Below the pieces are notes generated by a model, which was not told the origin of the DNA, ran no database searches, and saw only the letters and a program-made list of their open reading frames with translations. The position numbers and the translations under genes are program-made. From NCBI GenBank assembly GCA_036674765.1, contig JARVKI010000080.1:124001-188000 (forward strand): 64,000 bases of DNA. Reading direction: 5' to 3'. Below are positions 1 to 12,500 of this stretch, piece by piece; position 1 is the stretch's first letter, and each line of letters starts with the position of its first letter. This stretch comes from Seiridium cupressi (Eukaryota > Ascomycota > Sordariomycetes > Amphisphaeriales > Sporocadaceae).

Positions 1-348
1 TTGTGGCGAGGGATGTCATACTTCTTGATAGCATTTCCGATCATGGTCTCTGACACACCGTTTGAGTAGACGTTGGCGGTGTCCCAGGTATTCAGACCTT
101 GATCGTAAGCACCCTTGAGGAGCTTATTGACTTCTTCATCATCATCCACCACCCACGGCTGCCAGTCCTTGTGGCCTACGTCGCGCTGTTGTCAGTGAAA
201 GTTTTCGAAAGTGAGTGAAATGGGCCTCACCGAAGGACATGGCGCCGAGAATCGGAACAGACACTCGTAGTCCACATTTTCCTAGCTGTTTATACGACAC
301 CTTGGTGGCATCGACACTCTCCTGTAAAGCCTTGGGTACTTCAGCCAT
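1..348 (-). CDS. Aldo/keto reductase, 5' portion (runs off left edge)
   Basis: N-terminal part of an NADPH-dependent aldo/keto reductase of the fungal 'versiconal hemiacetal acetate reductase-like' type, expected to reduce or oxidise carbonyl/alcohol substrates in the cytosol. Two exons are visible: 231-348 and 1-175, with a GT-AG intron (176-230) that restores the frame to [13 protein letters not shown]. The second exon carries [13 protein letters not shown], which holds the Asp and Tyr of the AKR catalytic tetrad. The start ATG (346-348) is followed about 20 residues later by the family's [11 protein letters not shown] strand. The catalytic Lys, His and the cofactor-binding C-terminus lie outside the window. 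Family assignment is secure; substrate is unknown. Confidence 0.88.
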
Positions 349-1883
349 GATCTCAATGTTTTCAATGATGACAGCGAGTTTCTGTGTATTGATTCAAGTC
401 AATCTCTTGGAGGCTTCGTATCCATGTTTATATTCCCGCATCAAGGTATCGTCAATCGGACTTAAGGCTTTTGTCCGTGCTTGAGTAACTCGGCTGTGAC
501 ACAGATTGCGGGGGTGGTGATGTCACCTTGCTTCAGCCATCACAGCACAATCGGCCCACGCGGCAGATCTAACACTTTAATTCAATATAAATCTACAGCG
601 GAAGTTGTTGTGTGTGAATACATTGTGCGATATAGTCAATTATACGAGTATAAGCGCTTATATAAGTCGCTATATAACCAAGCGTAGTGCTTACACCGCC
701 GAAAGCTAGTCCGCATAGGAGTAATATCTTTAAATGCACATAAATATGTCCATAATTTCAGTCCAAAAGGAATAAGTTCTTCTTGTCAAACAGTCGGGTA
801 GTTGGAGATTAGCATTTGTGTTGTATTGTGCCTCGCTGCGATTGTGGAATAAAAGCTCACTACATAAACTTATAGCCAGCTGGCGAAGTAGGGGCTGGCA
901 TTTGACACACTTCTTCACCATGCTCTCCATGTGTTGCAATGCCAGATTACCTCCATATATCGCAAATATTAGGTTAAATCTGGCGAGCCGTCACAGGACG
1001 GCCGTGCCGCTCTCAGATAAGATTTCGGAGCTTGCCATAAGCGCTTGTAGCACTTCGGCGATTAGTACAAACGCTTGGCATGGGTGATGAGAAATCAAGT
1101 CGGAACGGATTTACGAAATGAAGATCTCAGACTATCGCATTGCACGTTGCGTTCTATCTGGAACCGTAGCTGGAGTCTCTCTTCGACGTCTCCAGGGCTC
1201 GGAGCGGCAACAGAGGTATGACTTGTCACGGTTTCAGAGGGTCAACAGGCTGGAGCCGAAGGTCAACTCCGCACCACACATCTGAATACCTAAACCTCCT
1301 AGCTGGCAATGCTGGCGCGCCAATCCTGACATGGCTTGTTTGGATACGAGCCCAACCGTAAATCATAATAAATTTTTTTTTTCAAGAACCCTGGTCTAAA
1401 TATCAAATTTACGAGAATATTAATATGTTACGTAATTAACAATCGTTTCGGAATCAGATTATATTAAAAGCTTTAGATATACCGCTAACATCTTGGAAGA
1501 TATCGGGTTTGTTAAAAAGCTTAGCCAAGCACACCTGCGTGAGGTCTTTCACTCCGATCTCCTACCTACGATTAGCGTTGTATAATGTAGTCGTTAAATC
1601 ACTTAACCACTTGCTTAAGAGCTTATCGCCGTATCGTCTATGGGGATATGTGAGCGTGGCAAGGGCTGCCATATCCTGTGAGGCCAAGGACAACCAATAG
1701 AGGCTCTTATTATGCTATTTTGATTGGTTATAGCGCTCAGCCACCGTTTAATGGCGAGGCACACTGAGGCAGCCTCGCCTAAGAATTTCCCCTCATTTAC
1801 ATCAGTTGGGCTTCCTTTGGATTCATTAAGACACAAACACACTGCTCGAAATCTCAAGTGCCAGCGTATGGGTATCAGACGGC
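349..1883. other. Gene-poor, AT-rich stretch
   Basis: No convincing gene on either strand; only short unconserved frames. It holds an LTR-like element (described separately), a 14-bp perfect palindrome TATAAGCGCTTATA at 649-662, and AT-rich tracts near 590-700 and 1360-1500. It probably contains the promoter of the aldo/keto reductase at its left end and that of the ubiquitin-like-domain gene at its right end. The rest looks like decayed repeat sequence. Confidence 0.5.
1224..1331. mobile_element. Degenerate solo-LTR-like element, copy 1
   Basis: Begins TGTCACGGTTTCAGAGGGTC and ends with GCCAATCCTGACA, so it has TG...CA termini with short inverted ends. The left end is nearly identical to that of a second copy near 29.2 kb, and the right ends share the GCTGGCA/GCGC core. 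Flanking pentamers are TGACT and TGGCT, compatible with a mutated 5-bp target duplication. TG/CA ends with a 5-bp duplication fit a solo LTR of a Ty3-type retrotransposon; a MITE is the alternative. Confidence 0.5.
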
Positions 1884-4053
1884 ATGGAGTTTGCAGCAAC
1901 CTTTGGCAGTCTTGGAGACATTATCGCAGTCTGCCAACTGACCATACAGCTAAGCCGTGCTTTGGGTATTGGGACGGCTCAGGCTTCGGCTAGTGCTAAG
2001 GAATACCAAGAGCTGCGTAAGGAACTGGATATATTCACTGCTATCTTGGTGAATGTGAGTATATAACCACACCGGTCTCTTGTCATCTGGAAAGGCCTTG
2101 CTAAGTGGGCTGCACAGGTTGTCGCGACGTACGAACACTACAGTTCTCCATCTCTGGATAACTTTGATCGACTATTACATACCGTGGTACAGGAATGCCA
2201 TGACCTCATACAATCTAGTTTGGATCGGTTGGTACCCAAATATCACGACAGCCTGAAGCCGGAAGGCTCGGGGAGTCGAATTAAAGATGGCGTCAGGAAA
2301 GTGGAATGGTCAGTGCGGGAGAAAGAACGAGTCAAGGAGTTGCGAGACAAACTTCGAACCAATGGCCAACGAATTTCTATCCTGACACAAATTGTCAGCA
2401 GGTGGGTTTCGCAGCGGGTTGTCTCAGTTCATCCATGGCTCACGGTTAAGGCAGGAACTCTGCTCGCACTGACAACGACACACTGCTCTTTAGGATTGGC
2501 GAGGTACAAGGAACGATTTCGAAGCACGACGAGCACCAGGATGCTTTGATGAAGCATATGCATCGTTCGGAAAATGTTACTCGGCTGGAGGCAAGCCGTA
2601 TCCAGAACATGGAGCAAAGCATTCAAACCCTTACGGAGAACAGCAATGGGATCATGTCATTCATCAAGAAGGCAATGGAAGGAATCATTGACCTACGGAG
2701 ATTATTGGAAAGTGTGGCCGAGAGCGTCGTCCATATTCGGGCCATAATGTCGACCCCGTACTTCATGAAATCACTCGATCCGACCCGCGACATGCCCATA
2801 TTCCTACATGATGCTCTCGGCCGCAAGATCGACCTACCCCTGGAGCTTCTGGTTGATTGGGAGGTAAGTGGTCGCCGCCTCCCACTGCATGAGCCACAAG
2901 TTGAATGACATGTAGTCCCTCAACACGGTCCTTGGAGTCCTATTTAAAAGCCAGAAAGGATACCATATGGTTCTCAATCATCAGTTTGCGATTGAGGATC
3001 ACTGTTCCGGAAAAGATATTAAACAGGACGTGCCGTTGCAGGTAGGTATCCGCCGCGGTATGAGGATTGATATGAGTATGGTGTTCACCGAGAGCCACGC
3101 CATTCAAGGATCTTGTCCCCGCTGCCATACGATTACCGACGCACCAGAGAATTTAACAATACAATGGTCAGTTGAATCATCGCTAACAACATGAATTGGT
3201 TAATTAATATCAATTAGTCAAACTGATCATTGTGGGATGTGGTTTCGGATCTTGCAGTCGGACGTTCCTACGACGAAGACCCACTATAGCAAGCCATCTA
3301 CAGAAAGAGCTTCAGGGAAACAAGCAAGCAACTTAAGTGTTCTCGTAGAACCATCCGACTTTCAGCGTGTCCGTATGATGAACAATATTTCCCTTACAAC
3401 TACTTCAACTGTCGAGGCAGAAGAAAACAGAGACGTGGTAAAAAGGCCAAACGGACTAGCATTTGCTCCAGCGCCTGATAGCATCGGACAGTCCAGTACA
3501 AGCGACTTCGCTGTACGGACAAAGACAAAACGATCTGGTGATGAGCTTGATGATGACGACCTCGAGATGCCTCCGTCGAAAACAAGGTAAGTCTATTCGA
3601 TATTACGATATACACACGGCTGACACTCTTTGCCGAAAACACGCTGGTTACATTCCTCGGAGAAAATAAGCGTACTCTAGTATTAACAATGATCCTCGCG
3701 GCCGCACACAGCTTGAAACTTTTCCAATTGAGCCTAGCCTATGGGATGGCGCTCAGGCCGAGTTGAGGGAAGAAGACGAAGCCAATCCGCCTCTAGATGG
3801 TAGGTCGTCACTCGCTGACAAGTTTGACCAACTTAAACGAGCTCAAAAATCATCACATAACGCCACAGCAGCTAGCTCTCCTGCTGGTTACGAATCTCAG
3901 AGCGATCTATCTGATTCCGATGATCCGATTTTTCCAGATAGCCCTCCGATGACAGCTTACTCTCCGCGATTAGAACCATCCCCTTCTCCGCCGCCAGATA
4001 TCCCGTTACCTAGAGTTAGTCCACCTAGTCGTGATTATCAAGCTTCTAACTAG
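1884..4053 (+). CDS. Fungal ubiquitin-like-domain protein (STAND-type N-terminus)
   Basis: Six exons (1884-2054, 2118-2401, 2494-2863, 2916-3166, 3218-3586, 3681-4053) join in frame to 605 aa. The N-terminus (MEFAATFGSLGDI...) resembles the helical fungal N-terminal domain found in front of NACHT/ankyrin and ubiquitin-like proteins. Residues about 60-230 are helical and charged. A ubiquitin-like domain follows, with the typical entry DALGRKIDLPLE and the closing MRIDMSMVF. A zinc-ribbon-like pair (CPRC, then CQTDHC spanning the fourth intron) follows. The C-terminal 200 residues are acidic, Ser/Pro-rich and probably disordered. The family is widespread in filamentous fungi, often near incompatibility-type genes, but has no established function. 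Coding-like sequence continues past the stop (see the tail feature and finding). Confidence 0.72.
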
Positions 4054-4314
4054 GAGGAATAGGTGCCGCCCAGTCAAGGAGATGCCGTACTAGTTCATTA
4101 TTTGGGTGGTGGAAGACTACCTAAAGTTGCTATGCTAGACGGGGCAGAACCATTAAACGAAAGGTATATCGATGAGGAATAGATATCGGAAAAGGAGAAG
4201 AAAACGACATGCGAAACTACTTTAGTCCACCGAATCAACCCGTTTCGCTTTATTCTCCATCCCATGAGGTCTGCGGTAATGTTAACAATAAATAAAACCG
4301 GGGAGAGGGATTAG
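4054..4314 (+). pseudogene. Coding-like extension interrupted by TAG codons
   Basis: The reading frame of the upstream gene continues after its TAG (4051-4053) with only two further TAG codons (4060-4062 and 4180-4182) until the TAG at 4312-4314. The intervening segments read like protein (for example GDAVLVHYLGGGRLPK and ISEKEKKTTC). All three internal stops are one C-to-T change away from CAG (Gln), in the CpA to TpA context favoured by RIP. Either the gene has lost its last ~85 codons by mutation, or this is a coincidentally open frame. Confidence 0.4.
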
Positions 4315-4937
4315 AATCACCACCATTTTCTATTAGCAACGAAAACAAGTTTTAATAATTGTTTACCAGTAAAGGTTTAAAACACGAAAATAACAATTAT
4401 TGGCCTTTTCTATCAAAACGAAAGTGACCACTAGTATTTATATTCTAGCTCATGGACTGCTTGCAGTCCCAGTTGCAGTCTTAGTAGCAAGTCGCTGTCG
4501 CCAGTCTCCGCCAGCTATGGGCAGCAAATAATGACAGCAGCGGTGTGAAACTTATCCGTTTTGCGTACATACTGACCGTTCGAACTTACTAGCCCGAAAT
4601 AGTAAACAATGAAATTTGTTTTCGAACAATTGGGATATATATCAACTGAATTTAGCTTTACTTTTATAATTCAATTCCTCCAGATAGAATAAACATCGAT
4701 CATCAGACTGGAGCACCGAACAAACGCGCCGCGCGTTCAAAGTATGATGAATAATACTTGGAGATGACAATATGTGCTTCTATCTCTTAAGCCTACACCA
4801 GGCTCGACAAAATCCTGTCTATTTGGCTTCATTGGGAAATTTCCAGCCGGGTGTTTAAGACTGCCGCCAGCTCTCGACGTTCTCTGAACCACATAACGGT
4901 AAGTGTCCTTTATTCTAATTCACCGTAAAGGAGTATT
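4315..4937. other. AT-rich intergenic region
   Basis: No gene seen. The left half (about 4300-4700) is strongly AT-rich with runs such as AACAATTATTGG and many TpA steps, compatible with a RIP-mutated relic. The right half is probably the 3' flank of the LysM gene. Confidence 0.45.
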
Positions 4938-7749
4938 TTAAGAGCAAAGCCCAAAGCTGGAGTCACAGTCGGTTCCGCAGTAGTCATCTGACGAGCCGCT
5001 GTTTCGTGACAATGTGGTCAGCTTCCAAGGTCTCCACAAGACAAGTAACAATGATTGTATCGTGGGAGGAGGAAGGTGAGTGAAAAGAGTAAGGGGCGGC
5101 ATTTCGTCGAAGGTTGACTTACCAGTAGCCGTATACACTGCAACAATCTCCAAAGCTCGACCCTTCACACGTGTAGCCGGCATCGCCGCCACAAGTGCCG
5201 TCAGTTGAGACGCTGGTACCGGTGCTGGTGCTCGCAGTCGCGGCAGAGGTAGATGTGCTGGAAGCAAGGGCTGATGTCGTCGACGCGGGCGTAGCTGTCG
5301 CTGTCGCTGTCGCCATCGCCGACGTGGTGTCGTCGCACAGGCCGAACTCGCTGTCGCAGTACGTCACGCAGTAGTCGTCCGACGAACCGCAGTATCCGTA
5401 GATGCTGCAGCAGTCTCCGAACGATGAGCCCAAGCACGTGTAGCCGGCGTCGAAGCCGCACGTGCCGTCAGGCGACACGCTCAAGCCCGTGGCCGAGGCG
5501 CTTGCTGTGCCGACGGAAGCGGTGGCGCCCTCGGTCGCCGTAGCTGTGTCGGTCGAAAGGACGATCTGTGGCGGGAAAGAGAGAAGGTGAGCTTATGTTA
5601 TGCTTGAGTGGGGGCAACGGGATTCTTACGCTCGTGTTGAAGGCCTGGGTCGGAAGGGCCGCGTCCGGATTGACCATGCACTACAACATTTGTAGTTAGT
5701 CTTTGCTTCTTCTAACATGCTTGATGAGTTGTCGGGAGTTGGAAACCATGTTCCAAGAGCAGAAATACTGAATCAGGAACAATTAAACTCCCAAAACAGG
5801 CTATACGGGGCATGGAATAACTCCGGAGGTTGCTTACGACGCGGTCGTACTCGCTCATCCATTCTTCGTTCTCGTATGCCTCGTCCGGCAGGCCGTCAAT
5901 GTCGGTATCTTCCTCATCAATTCCGTAGTAGTCTAGTGCATCATCGCACAGGGTGTAGGCGGACAGGATGGTGTACACGGTAGAGTTGTATGGGGCCGAC
6001 GTGGTGGATATCGTTGGCCAAGAGTAGAAGAAGTGTCTATTGACAGGGTAAGTCGGGATAGATAGGGACAAGGATGTCAGACATACGTGGTAGTACGGTT
6101 CACGGTCCGTGTGGCGACGGTGTTGACCGTGTTTTCGAGCGTGGTGTAGTTCCGGGTAGACGTGGCCGTATATCCCGAATATGTCTTGATATTGCCTACG
6201 GCTTCGACGCACTAGTACTCCAGTAAGTTTGGTGTGATTGCCCGGTTTTGGAATTTTAGCGGGGAACTGACATAAGCGTTGCCAACCCAAAGCGAAGTAC
6301 AAGATCCATTAAGTTGGGGGTTGAGGAAATAGAAGTTGTCCAAGGAAATTCCGTAGGTGTCGGCGACGTCAGTACATGTATCATCATCCAGAATCGTGTA
6401 CCAGTAACCGCATTCCGTGTTGGACGACGTCACATAGTTGGTGGGTACAGCCCTGTGTTGTTTTGTTGGTGTCAGCCCAGTTTCAGTCAAAGGGGCATTA
6501 TTTGTTGTATCACGTACACTGCTGTTGTAGCTGCTCTCAGGCTATAGCTAGATGGAAGAATCGTAGTACCGGGAGGACTGTGCTCAGTTAGTCATTCTCT
6601 ATTCAACCATAATCAAAGTTTTCTCGACAGTCAAGTCCAGAGCACATCGTCCAGGTCCATTTTCTTTGCTGTTACTTAAGAGAGAGCTCGAGACGGAGCT
6701 CAGAGTCCCCTGCAAAAGAATTCCATCACAAATTCCATAAGAGCCAGAAGACTCTCCGTGAAGCGGACTTACCTGATACAAACATAAGTGCCCAATAGGC
6801 TCTGGATGTTAGAGCACTGGCTGTTGAGATTGCTATTCCACGAGATGAACGCCTGAACTGAAACTTGCCGCTCCAGACTCTCTAACACAGAGTCACAAGT
6901 GTCATTTTCTTGCACCTGATAGATCTCGCAGATCTCGGGAAGACAAAGCGATTCGCCCGTGCTCAGGTAAGTGCAGTTCAAGTCCAGTGCGTTGGTGTTG
7001 GCGAGAGCCCCTGTCGAGACGTTCTGCGACGCAGAAATGCTCAGACAGCCATCACCAGCTTGAACCTCGTAGAGGGAGGCGCTCGAGTCTGTAACGTTGC
7101 AGCGAACATTGGAGGCTTCAGTTGCAGCCGCTGAAGTAGACGTGGTCGTTGCGCTGTAAGTCATGGTGTAGCCGGTGGCGGAGCAGTTGGAAGCCTTGGT
7201 CTCAAAGTAATCCGCGTTCACAACGCCTTGCCCGTATGCCGAATCGGCAATGGTATAGAGGTAGTCCAGGTAGCACTGACTGCATCCGATTCCAGTGGCT
7301 CCGGTCCCGTTTGCTGAATCTTGAAATTCTGTGTTGCAATAGTCGCCCGTAGAGTCGTCAGTGAGGCAGGTCACTGTCTGTTTCCAGATCAACTCTTGGC
7401 CTGCGTAGGAAGCGGTCTCCACAGAGCCTGAGATGTTGTACGTGTCTGAGCCACAAGCATCGTCCACAGCAGCAACGTAGTCCTCCAGCGAACTGGTACA
7501 TTCCGTTGTACAGATCTTTCCAAGAGCAATAGAACTCCAGGATGTCGTCTGTGTCACAGCCCTTTTGAGGCCCCCATAACACGTCACATTGGAAGTCAAT
7601 GCCGAGATACAGACTTCAGAAGCGGTCAAGTTCCCAAGGGCACTGCTATCATAGATGGAAAGAGTATTGTTAGACGTGTCAGCACACGCAACTCTGAGCA
7701 GCAAGCTCAGTAGTAGCGTGGGCGAAATAAAGGAGTGACGAAGACGCAT
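4938..7749 (-). CDS. Secreted LysM/CBM18 chitin-binding protein (3 LysM + 2 CBM18)
   Basis: Eight exons on the minus strand (7749-6773, 6577-6518, 6452-6272, 6211-6087, 6036-5838, 5680-5630, 5565-5123, 4998-4938) join in frame to 698 aa. A signal peptide (MRLRHSF... to ACADT) opens the protein. LysM modules lie at about residues 227-271 (YEVQAGDGC), 276-324 (YQVQENDTC) and 361-410 (WYTILDDDTC). Two hevein-type CBM18 modules at about 567-608 and 657-698 each carry CCSxYGYCGSSDDYC. A Thr/Ser/Ala-rich linker separates the two CBM18s. Such proteins bind chitin oligomers, shielding hyphae or sequestering fragments from host or competitor perception. It is divergent from a subgroup C chitinase, an arrangement known in Trichoderma (TAL6-type). 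The start chosen has A at -3; an in-frame ATG at 7762-7764 is a weaker alternative. Intron 1 (195 bp) is long for this gene. Confidence 0.88.
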
Positions 7750-9588
7750 TCTGACAATATGCATGAGGCTGTCTGCCAGGTAGTAATGAGCGACGATGAA
7801 CGAGTAGTGGTAGTGGTGGTAGTGGTGAAGGAGTGAAGAGAGCCAGTGGTCACGAATAACAACAGCCAGACAACCCAGGGAATCGTCAAAGACCTTATCT
7901 TGAGGACAGGACTCTTGACTTCGTCGCGGGTCAAGGGGTAAAGGGCCGAACGAAGACAGCATCACATGGTTTAAGGCAATAGTCTTTAGGTGTTTGGCGA
8001 GGAACCAGTCGGCTTTCGGAAATCCTTGAGAACTGACTCCATTTCGTGCTCTCTGAGTGTGCGTAAGACTCATCTCCGTACTGTAATAATACATGACAAT
8101 CCATGTGCAGAAACTTCTATGTCTAGACTTAGTGAACATGGTTATCTTGACTCTCCCATGATCGTTTCCGGGTGGTGCTGGATGCCCCCACAGCAGATTC
8201 TGGATGAAATTTTACTTTCTGGATCTTGCTGTTGCCCAAAATAGCGTTCATCTGGCTTTGGCCGATAGGTGACAGAAAATCTCAGAAATGGAGCCTTCAG
8301 GATTTGCATCCATGCTGTCTACAGACTCTATAGTGGAGTGGTGGGGTGTGATGCTTGTGTACGGGCACGCGTCTGGCGTCTGGCGTCTGGTGAGCTTAAA
8401 CTAACTCGTTCATCCTGTTTGGTGCTTAACTATTTGTGATAGTGCGAACCAGTATACTCTCCTCGGCTGTAATATTTCGCCTCCTCGGCAACACAAACGT
8501 TGATGTGGAGATGTGGAGATGCGTGTATAATTTCCCGTGGACCCAGTCGTAGTGGACAGCGGCCCCTAGACTCTAAGTTAGCCAGCCCGGCTTAGCCTAA
8601 CTTAAGCCTATCTGGGTCAAGAGATCTTACGAGATCTTAAGCTTGAGTAAAATTCAAATTCCAAGGCTGTAAAAAATGGGTCCGACCAGTCTTCTGACTA
8701 AACAACGGAAAAGAGAGGAAAGCCGCAACATGAAGGGAGAATCGGCGAATTCGCCAAAGGGGAATAGGCCATGCATAGCAATGGTGTCTTGATGTGCCCG
8801 TGTCTCGGTATGACTGTGGTTTGCAGGATGACAGTCCCTCGGACCAAACCTTCGCCGCATTGGCATCGGCAACAGCAAAGGCAACGGCAAAGGCGATGGC
8901 AAAGGCAACAGTGACGCTAACGGCATCTTACCTGTTGGCTTTGTTTGAGCTCTTGTTCGTTGGGTTGCGGCTCCAGCCGAGGTCTTCCTCCGGGACATGC
9001 GATGCCTACAGCTGGTTAAGCTCCTGCATCCTTGCGTCGTACCCGGTGTCGACTCCACTGGTCCTAACTAGTATCCCGTCAGCCAAATCTCCATCAGATG
9101 TCTCCAGGAGGACTCGTCATCTTCATGCAGGGCCCTTATAGTTTAGATGGCGGGCCCACCCGGCACCGGGACACTAACCGAGCTGAATAGCTCCTAGTCT
9201 CTCTCATTAGCTGGTCCGTTCCACAGCATATCCTTCGCGGTTAGAATAACTATGGCCATCGGGTAGGATGGTCTAGCTCTATCAGGAGACTCACCACACT
9301 GTGAGTGTGTCGGTCCTATGGTGGACTCGACCCGGTGAGTAATGTGTACAAGGATGGTGCCAAGCCGAGGAAGTATTCGGCCTCCGCTGAGACTGTCTAC
9401 AGATCATAGAGAGATGATGAAGTTCTCGTGGGCCCAGTCAGTTTCCTTAAGTGACAGCACAGCCCCAGAAATGCCTGGATGTCTTCAGGAACTCACACTC
9501 CTTCTTCTCTCGCCTTCAACCGACACCCTCAACACTGCTACGGATTGCAGCTCGGTCTCGTGGGCAGCAGTCTTACACTCTTTTCAAG
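7750..9588. promoter_or_regulatory. Shared divergent promoter region, LysM protein / chitinase
   Basis: About 1.8 kb separates the start codons of the divergent LysM/CBM18 and chitinase genes. No convincing gene lies between; short frames here are low complexity. The region should hold control sites for both genes and contains a 12-bp tandem repeat (8868-8915) plus short direct repeats near 8370 (GGCGTCT) and 8505 (GATGTGGA). I could not assign a specific transcription factor site. Confidence 0.5.
8868..8915. repeat. Four imperfect 12-bp tandem units
   Basis: Units GGCAACAGCAAA, GGCAACGGCAAA, GGCGATGGCAAA and GGCAACAGTGAC follow each other without a gap. The frame that would read Gly-Asn-Ser-Lys-like repeats has no start codon and meets a stop just upstream, so it is treated as a noncoding minisatellite in the intergenic region. 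Confidence 0.6.
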
Positions 9589-12500
9589 ATGGTTGGCCCA
9601 AAGCTGGCACCCGCTGGCACAACCTTCGCCCCATTCCTTATCCTATTTCTTTCATTACTCTCATTAATCAACGCTCAAACATATTATTGTGATGCCGACA
9701 ACCCTTGTGATAACGGTGCCTGCTGTGGTGTCAGTGATGGCGAGACCCAGGGTGTAAGTGTGACACGGTGATGTCCGCTGAAGATGTTGAGTTGACTCTT
9801 CTAGATATGCGGCTATGGCGACACTTACTGTGGAGATACCTGTATCAGCAATTGCACCGCCACCGCAGAATGTGGTAGATATGCTGAGACCAAGGGTACA
9901 ACTTGCCCATTGAATGTGAGCACCACTCATCCGACTTATATCCCGGTCTGCCTCGTCATGTTGCTCATCCTTCCTAGGTCTGCTGTTCAGCTTATGGCTT
10001 CTGTGGTACGACCTCGGACTTTTGTACACAGACCGATGACGAAGACACCAGTTGCCAGAGCAATTGTGACTATCCCACGGAGCCATCTTGTTCATCCAAT
10101 GACGTCCTGAAGAGGGTCATCGGATATTATGAGTCCTGGTCCGCCACCCGCGTGTGCGATTCCTGGCGGCCTAACGACATTGCCGCGGGCAGCTTGACGC
10201 ACATCAACTATGCATTCGCTCTTTTCCAAAAAGTCGACGACGACGAATGGGAGATCTCATGGGACCAAATGGAGAAGAATGATCTCAGTGACCTTATCAG
10301 CGAGTTCGTTGGTCTGAAAGACAACAACCCCGGCCTATCCTGCTTTCTATCCATTGGTGGATGGTCTTTCAACGACGGTGACACGGCGAGCTACTGGTCG
10401 GACATGGCATCCACCTCTGCCGGTCGAAAGTCCTGGTCCAAGTCGGTGCTCTCGACCATGGTCAAGTATGGTTTCGACGGTGTCGATCTGGACTGGGAGT
10501 ACCCCGTGGCTTCAGACCGTGGCGGTTCCGAAGAAGACAAAGATAACTATGTCAAGCTCATCAAGGAGCTTCGCTCCGTTTTTGACACTTCTGGTGAGGC
10601 CTATGGTATCACCTTCACTATTCCTACCAGTTATTGGTATCTTCAACATTTCGATATCGAAACCATGGTTGGAGATAGTGGTGCGGATTGGGTGAATGTT
10701 ATGTCGTATGACTTGCACGGCACTTGGGATGGAAACAGCCCGTAAGTTTCTTTAAGACAAAAATTGTTACACGATCTCGTGTTTACAGTAGTTTCTCAGA
10801 TGGACAGAATCGGTTCTAGCAGCTCACACGAATTTGACCGAAATCGAGACCGCCATGGATCTTCTTTGGCGGAACAATGTCGACCCGTCGAAAGTAGTCC
10901 TGGGTATGGGGTTCTATGGTCGCTCCTTCACCATGGATGACGTTACCTGCAGCACTCCCGGTTGTGCTTGGTCGGGAGCGGGTAACGCAGGTTCATGCAC
11001 GGCTATGGAAGGAATACTGTCCTATAAAGGTCAGTTCCCTGTCCATACCATATAAACTCCGAGCTAACATTCCCGAAGAGATTCAGGAACTCTTAGGAGA
11101 CTCAGAAAGCGTTTTGACCTACGACGAGGATGCTGCAGTCAGTTATCTCGTCTACGAGACGGATCAATGGATCTCATTTGACACCAACAAAACTTTCCAG
11201 CAGAAAGTAGATTGGGCCAATGACCACTGTCTCGGAGGTGTTATGATATGGGCCCTGGACCAAGACACCTACGACTGGCAAGCTTTGAGCGCCCTGCTGG
11301 ATGTGGAGGTGGACGGCTCTAACCTGCTGGAAGGTGGCAGCGAAAGCGAAGTCAGCCAGAAGCAACTCGCCACGGACTACTCGGCCTACACGGGCGCGAG
11401 CTGCTATGTTTCCGGCTGCTTCGACTCTGGGAAAGGCCAGTGCAAGACCGGGTACAGCGTCCTAGACTATGTCCACGCCGGTGCCTATGGCGTCATCGAG
11501 AAGCCCGACGATGATCTTTGCGATGTGGGCGATGATGGAGATGGACAGTATCGCCTCATTTGCTGCCCTACCGAGGCAATGCCGGAAGGCTGCTCCTGGT
11601 CTGGCGATGATACTTTGTACGGAGACGGCCTCTGCGCTGGTGGCACGTCGGATTTCTGCGGAACTGGCAAGTTTGAATTGATCCAAGATGGTTGGACTAA
11701 GCGCACAGGAGGAACCAAGTGCGTCGCTGGAGCTCGTTCGCTCTGCTGCAACTCTAATACTGAGCTGGAGCTGTGTTCGTGGACTGACTGCATGGGAGAC
11801 TGTTCGGACGATCTGCCGTACGAGTACAAATACCAATCCGAATATGCTGGATCGAGTAAGCAGCTGTTCGAAATGTTGGTGGAAGCTTATACTAACGTGT
11901 TAAAGATCTCTCGCCAGACTCGGAGACGTGCGAAGACCTTCGAATCTACACCCTTGGATCCACGGCCAAGTTCTGCTGCCCAACATCCAGTCAGTCTCCA
12001 TGCTACGGGGAAAGACGCTTGTCTTATTAACACTGGATATTCACTAACCATATTGTTATACAGATACCTACAAAAACTGCGAGTGGCTCGCGGACGACTA
12101 TTGTACAGATACCTGCCCTAGCGATAAGGTTCTAATCACTGAGCGACAGAGCATCGTCAACGGAAACGATGATACCGACACAATGTCTTGCAGTGATGGA
12201 TACGTGAAGCTTTGCTGTGATCCGCCCGAGTCCACGACCAATCTGCCTGTGGATCCTGCCTACCTGTTCGAGTATCCTGACAATGACGATGTCAGTTACT
12301 ATTACAATGTTGAGGAGTCGAACAACGAGGATGGTACGAATAGCACACCCACCCAAAGGAGCACGAACTGACTTGATTTAGCAACCAGCGACGACTCCGA
12401 GGATCCCTTCGCTTTGGTGATGATCACGGGAGACACATCGGCATATGACGAGTCCCTTGTGGACCAGTGGACATTCCTGGACGACGATAGCGGGGAGCTC

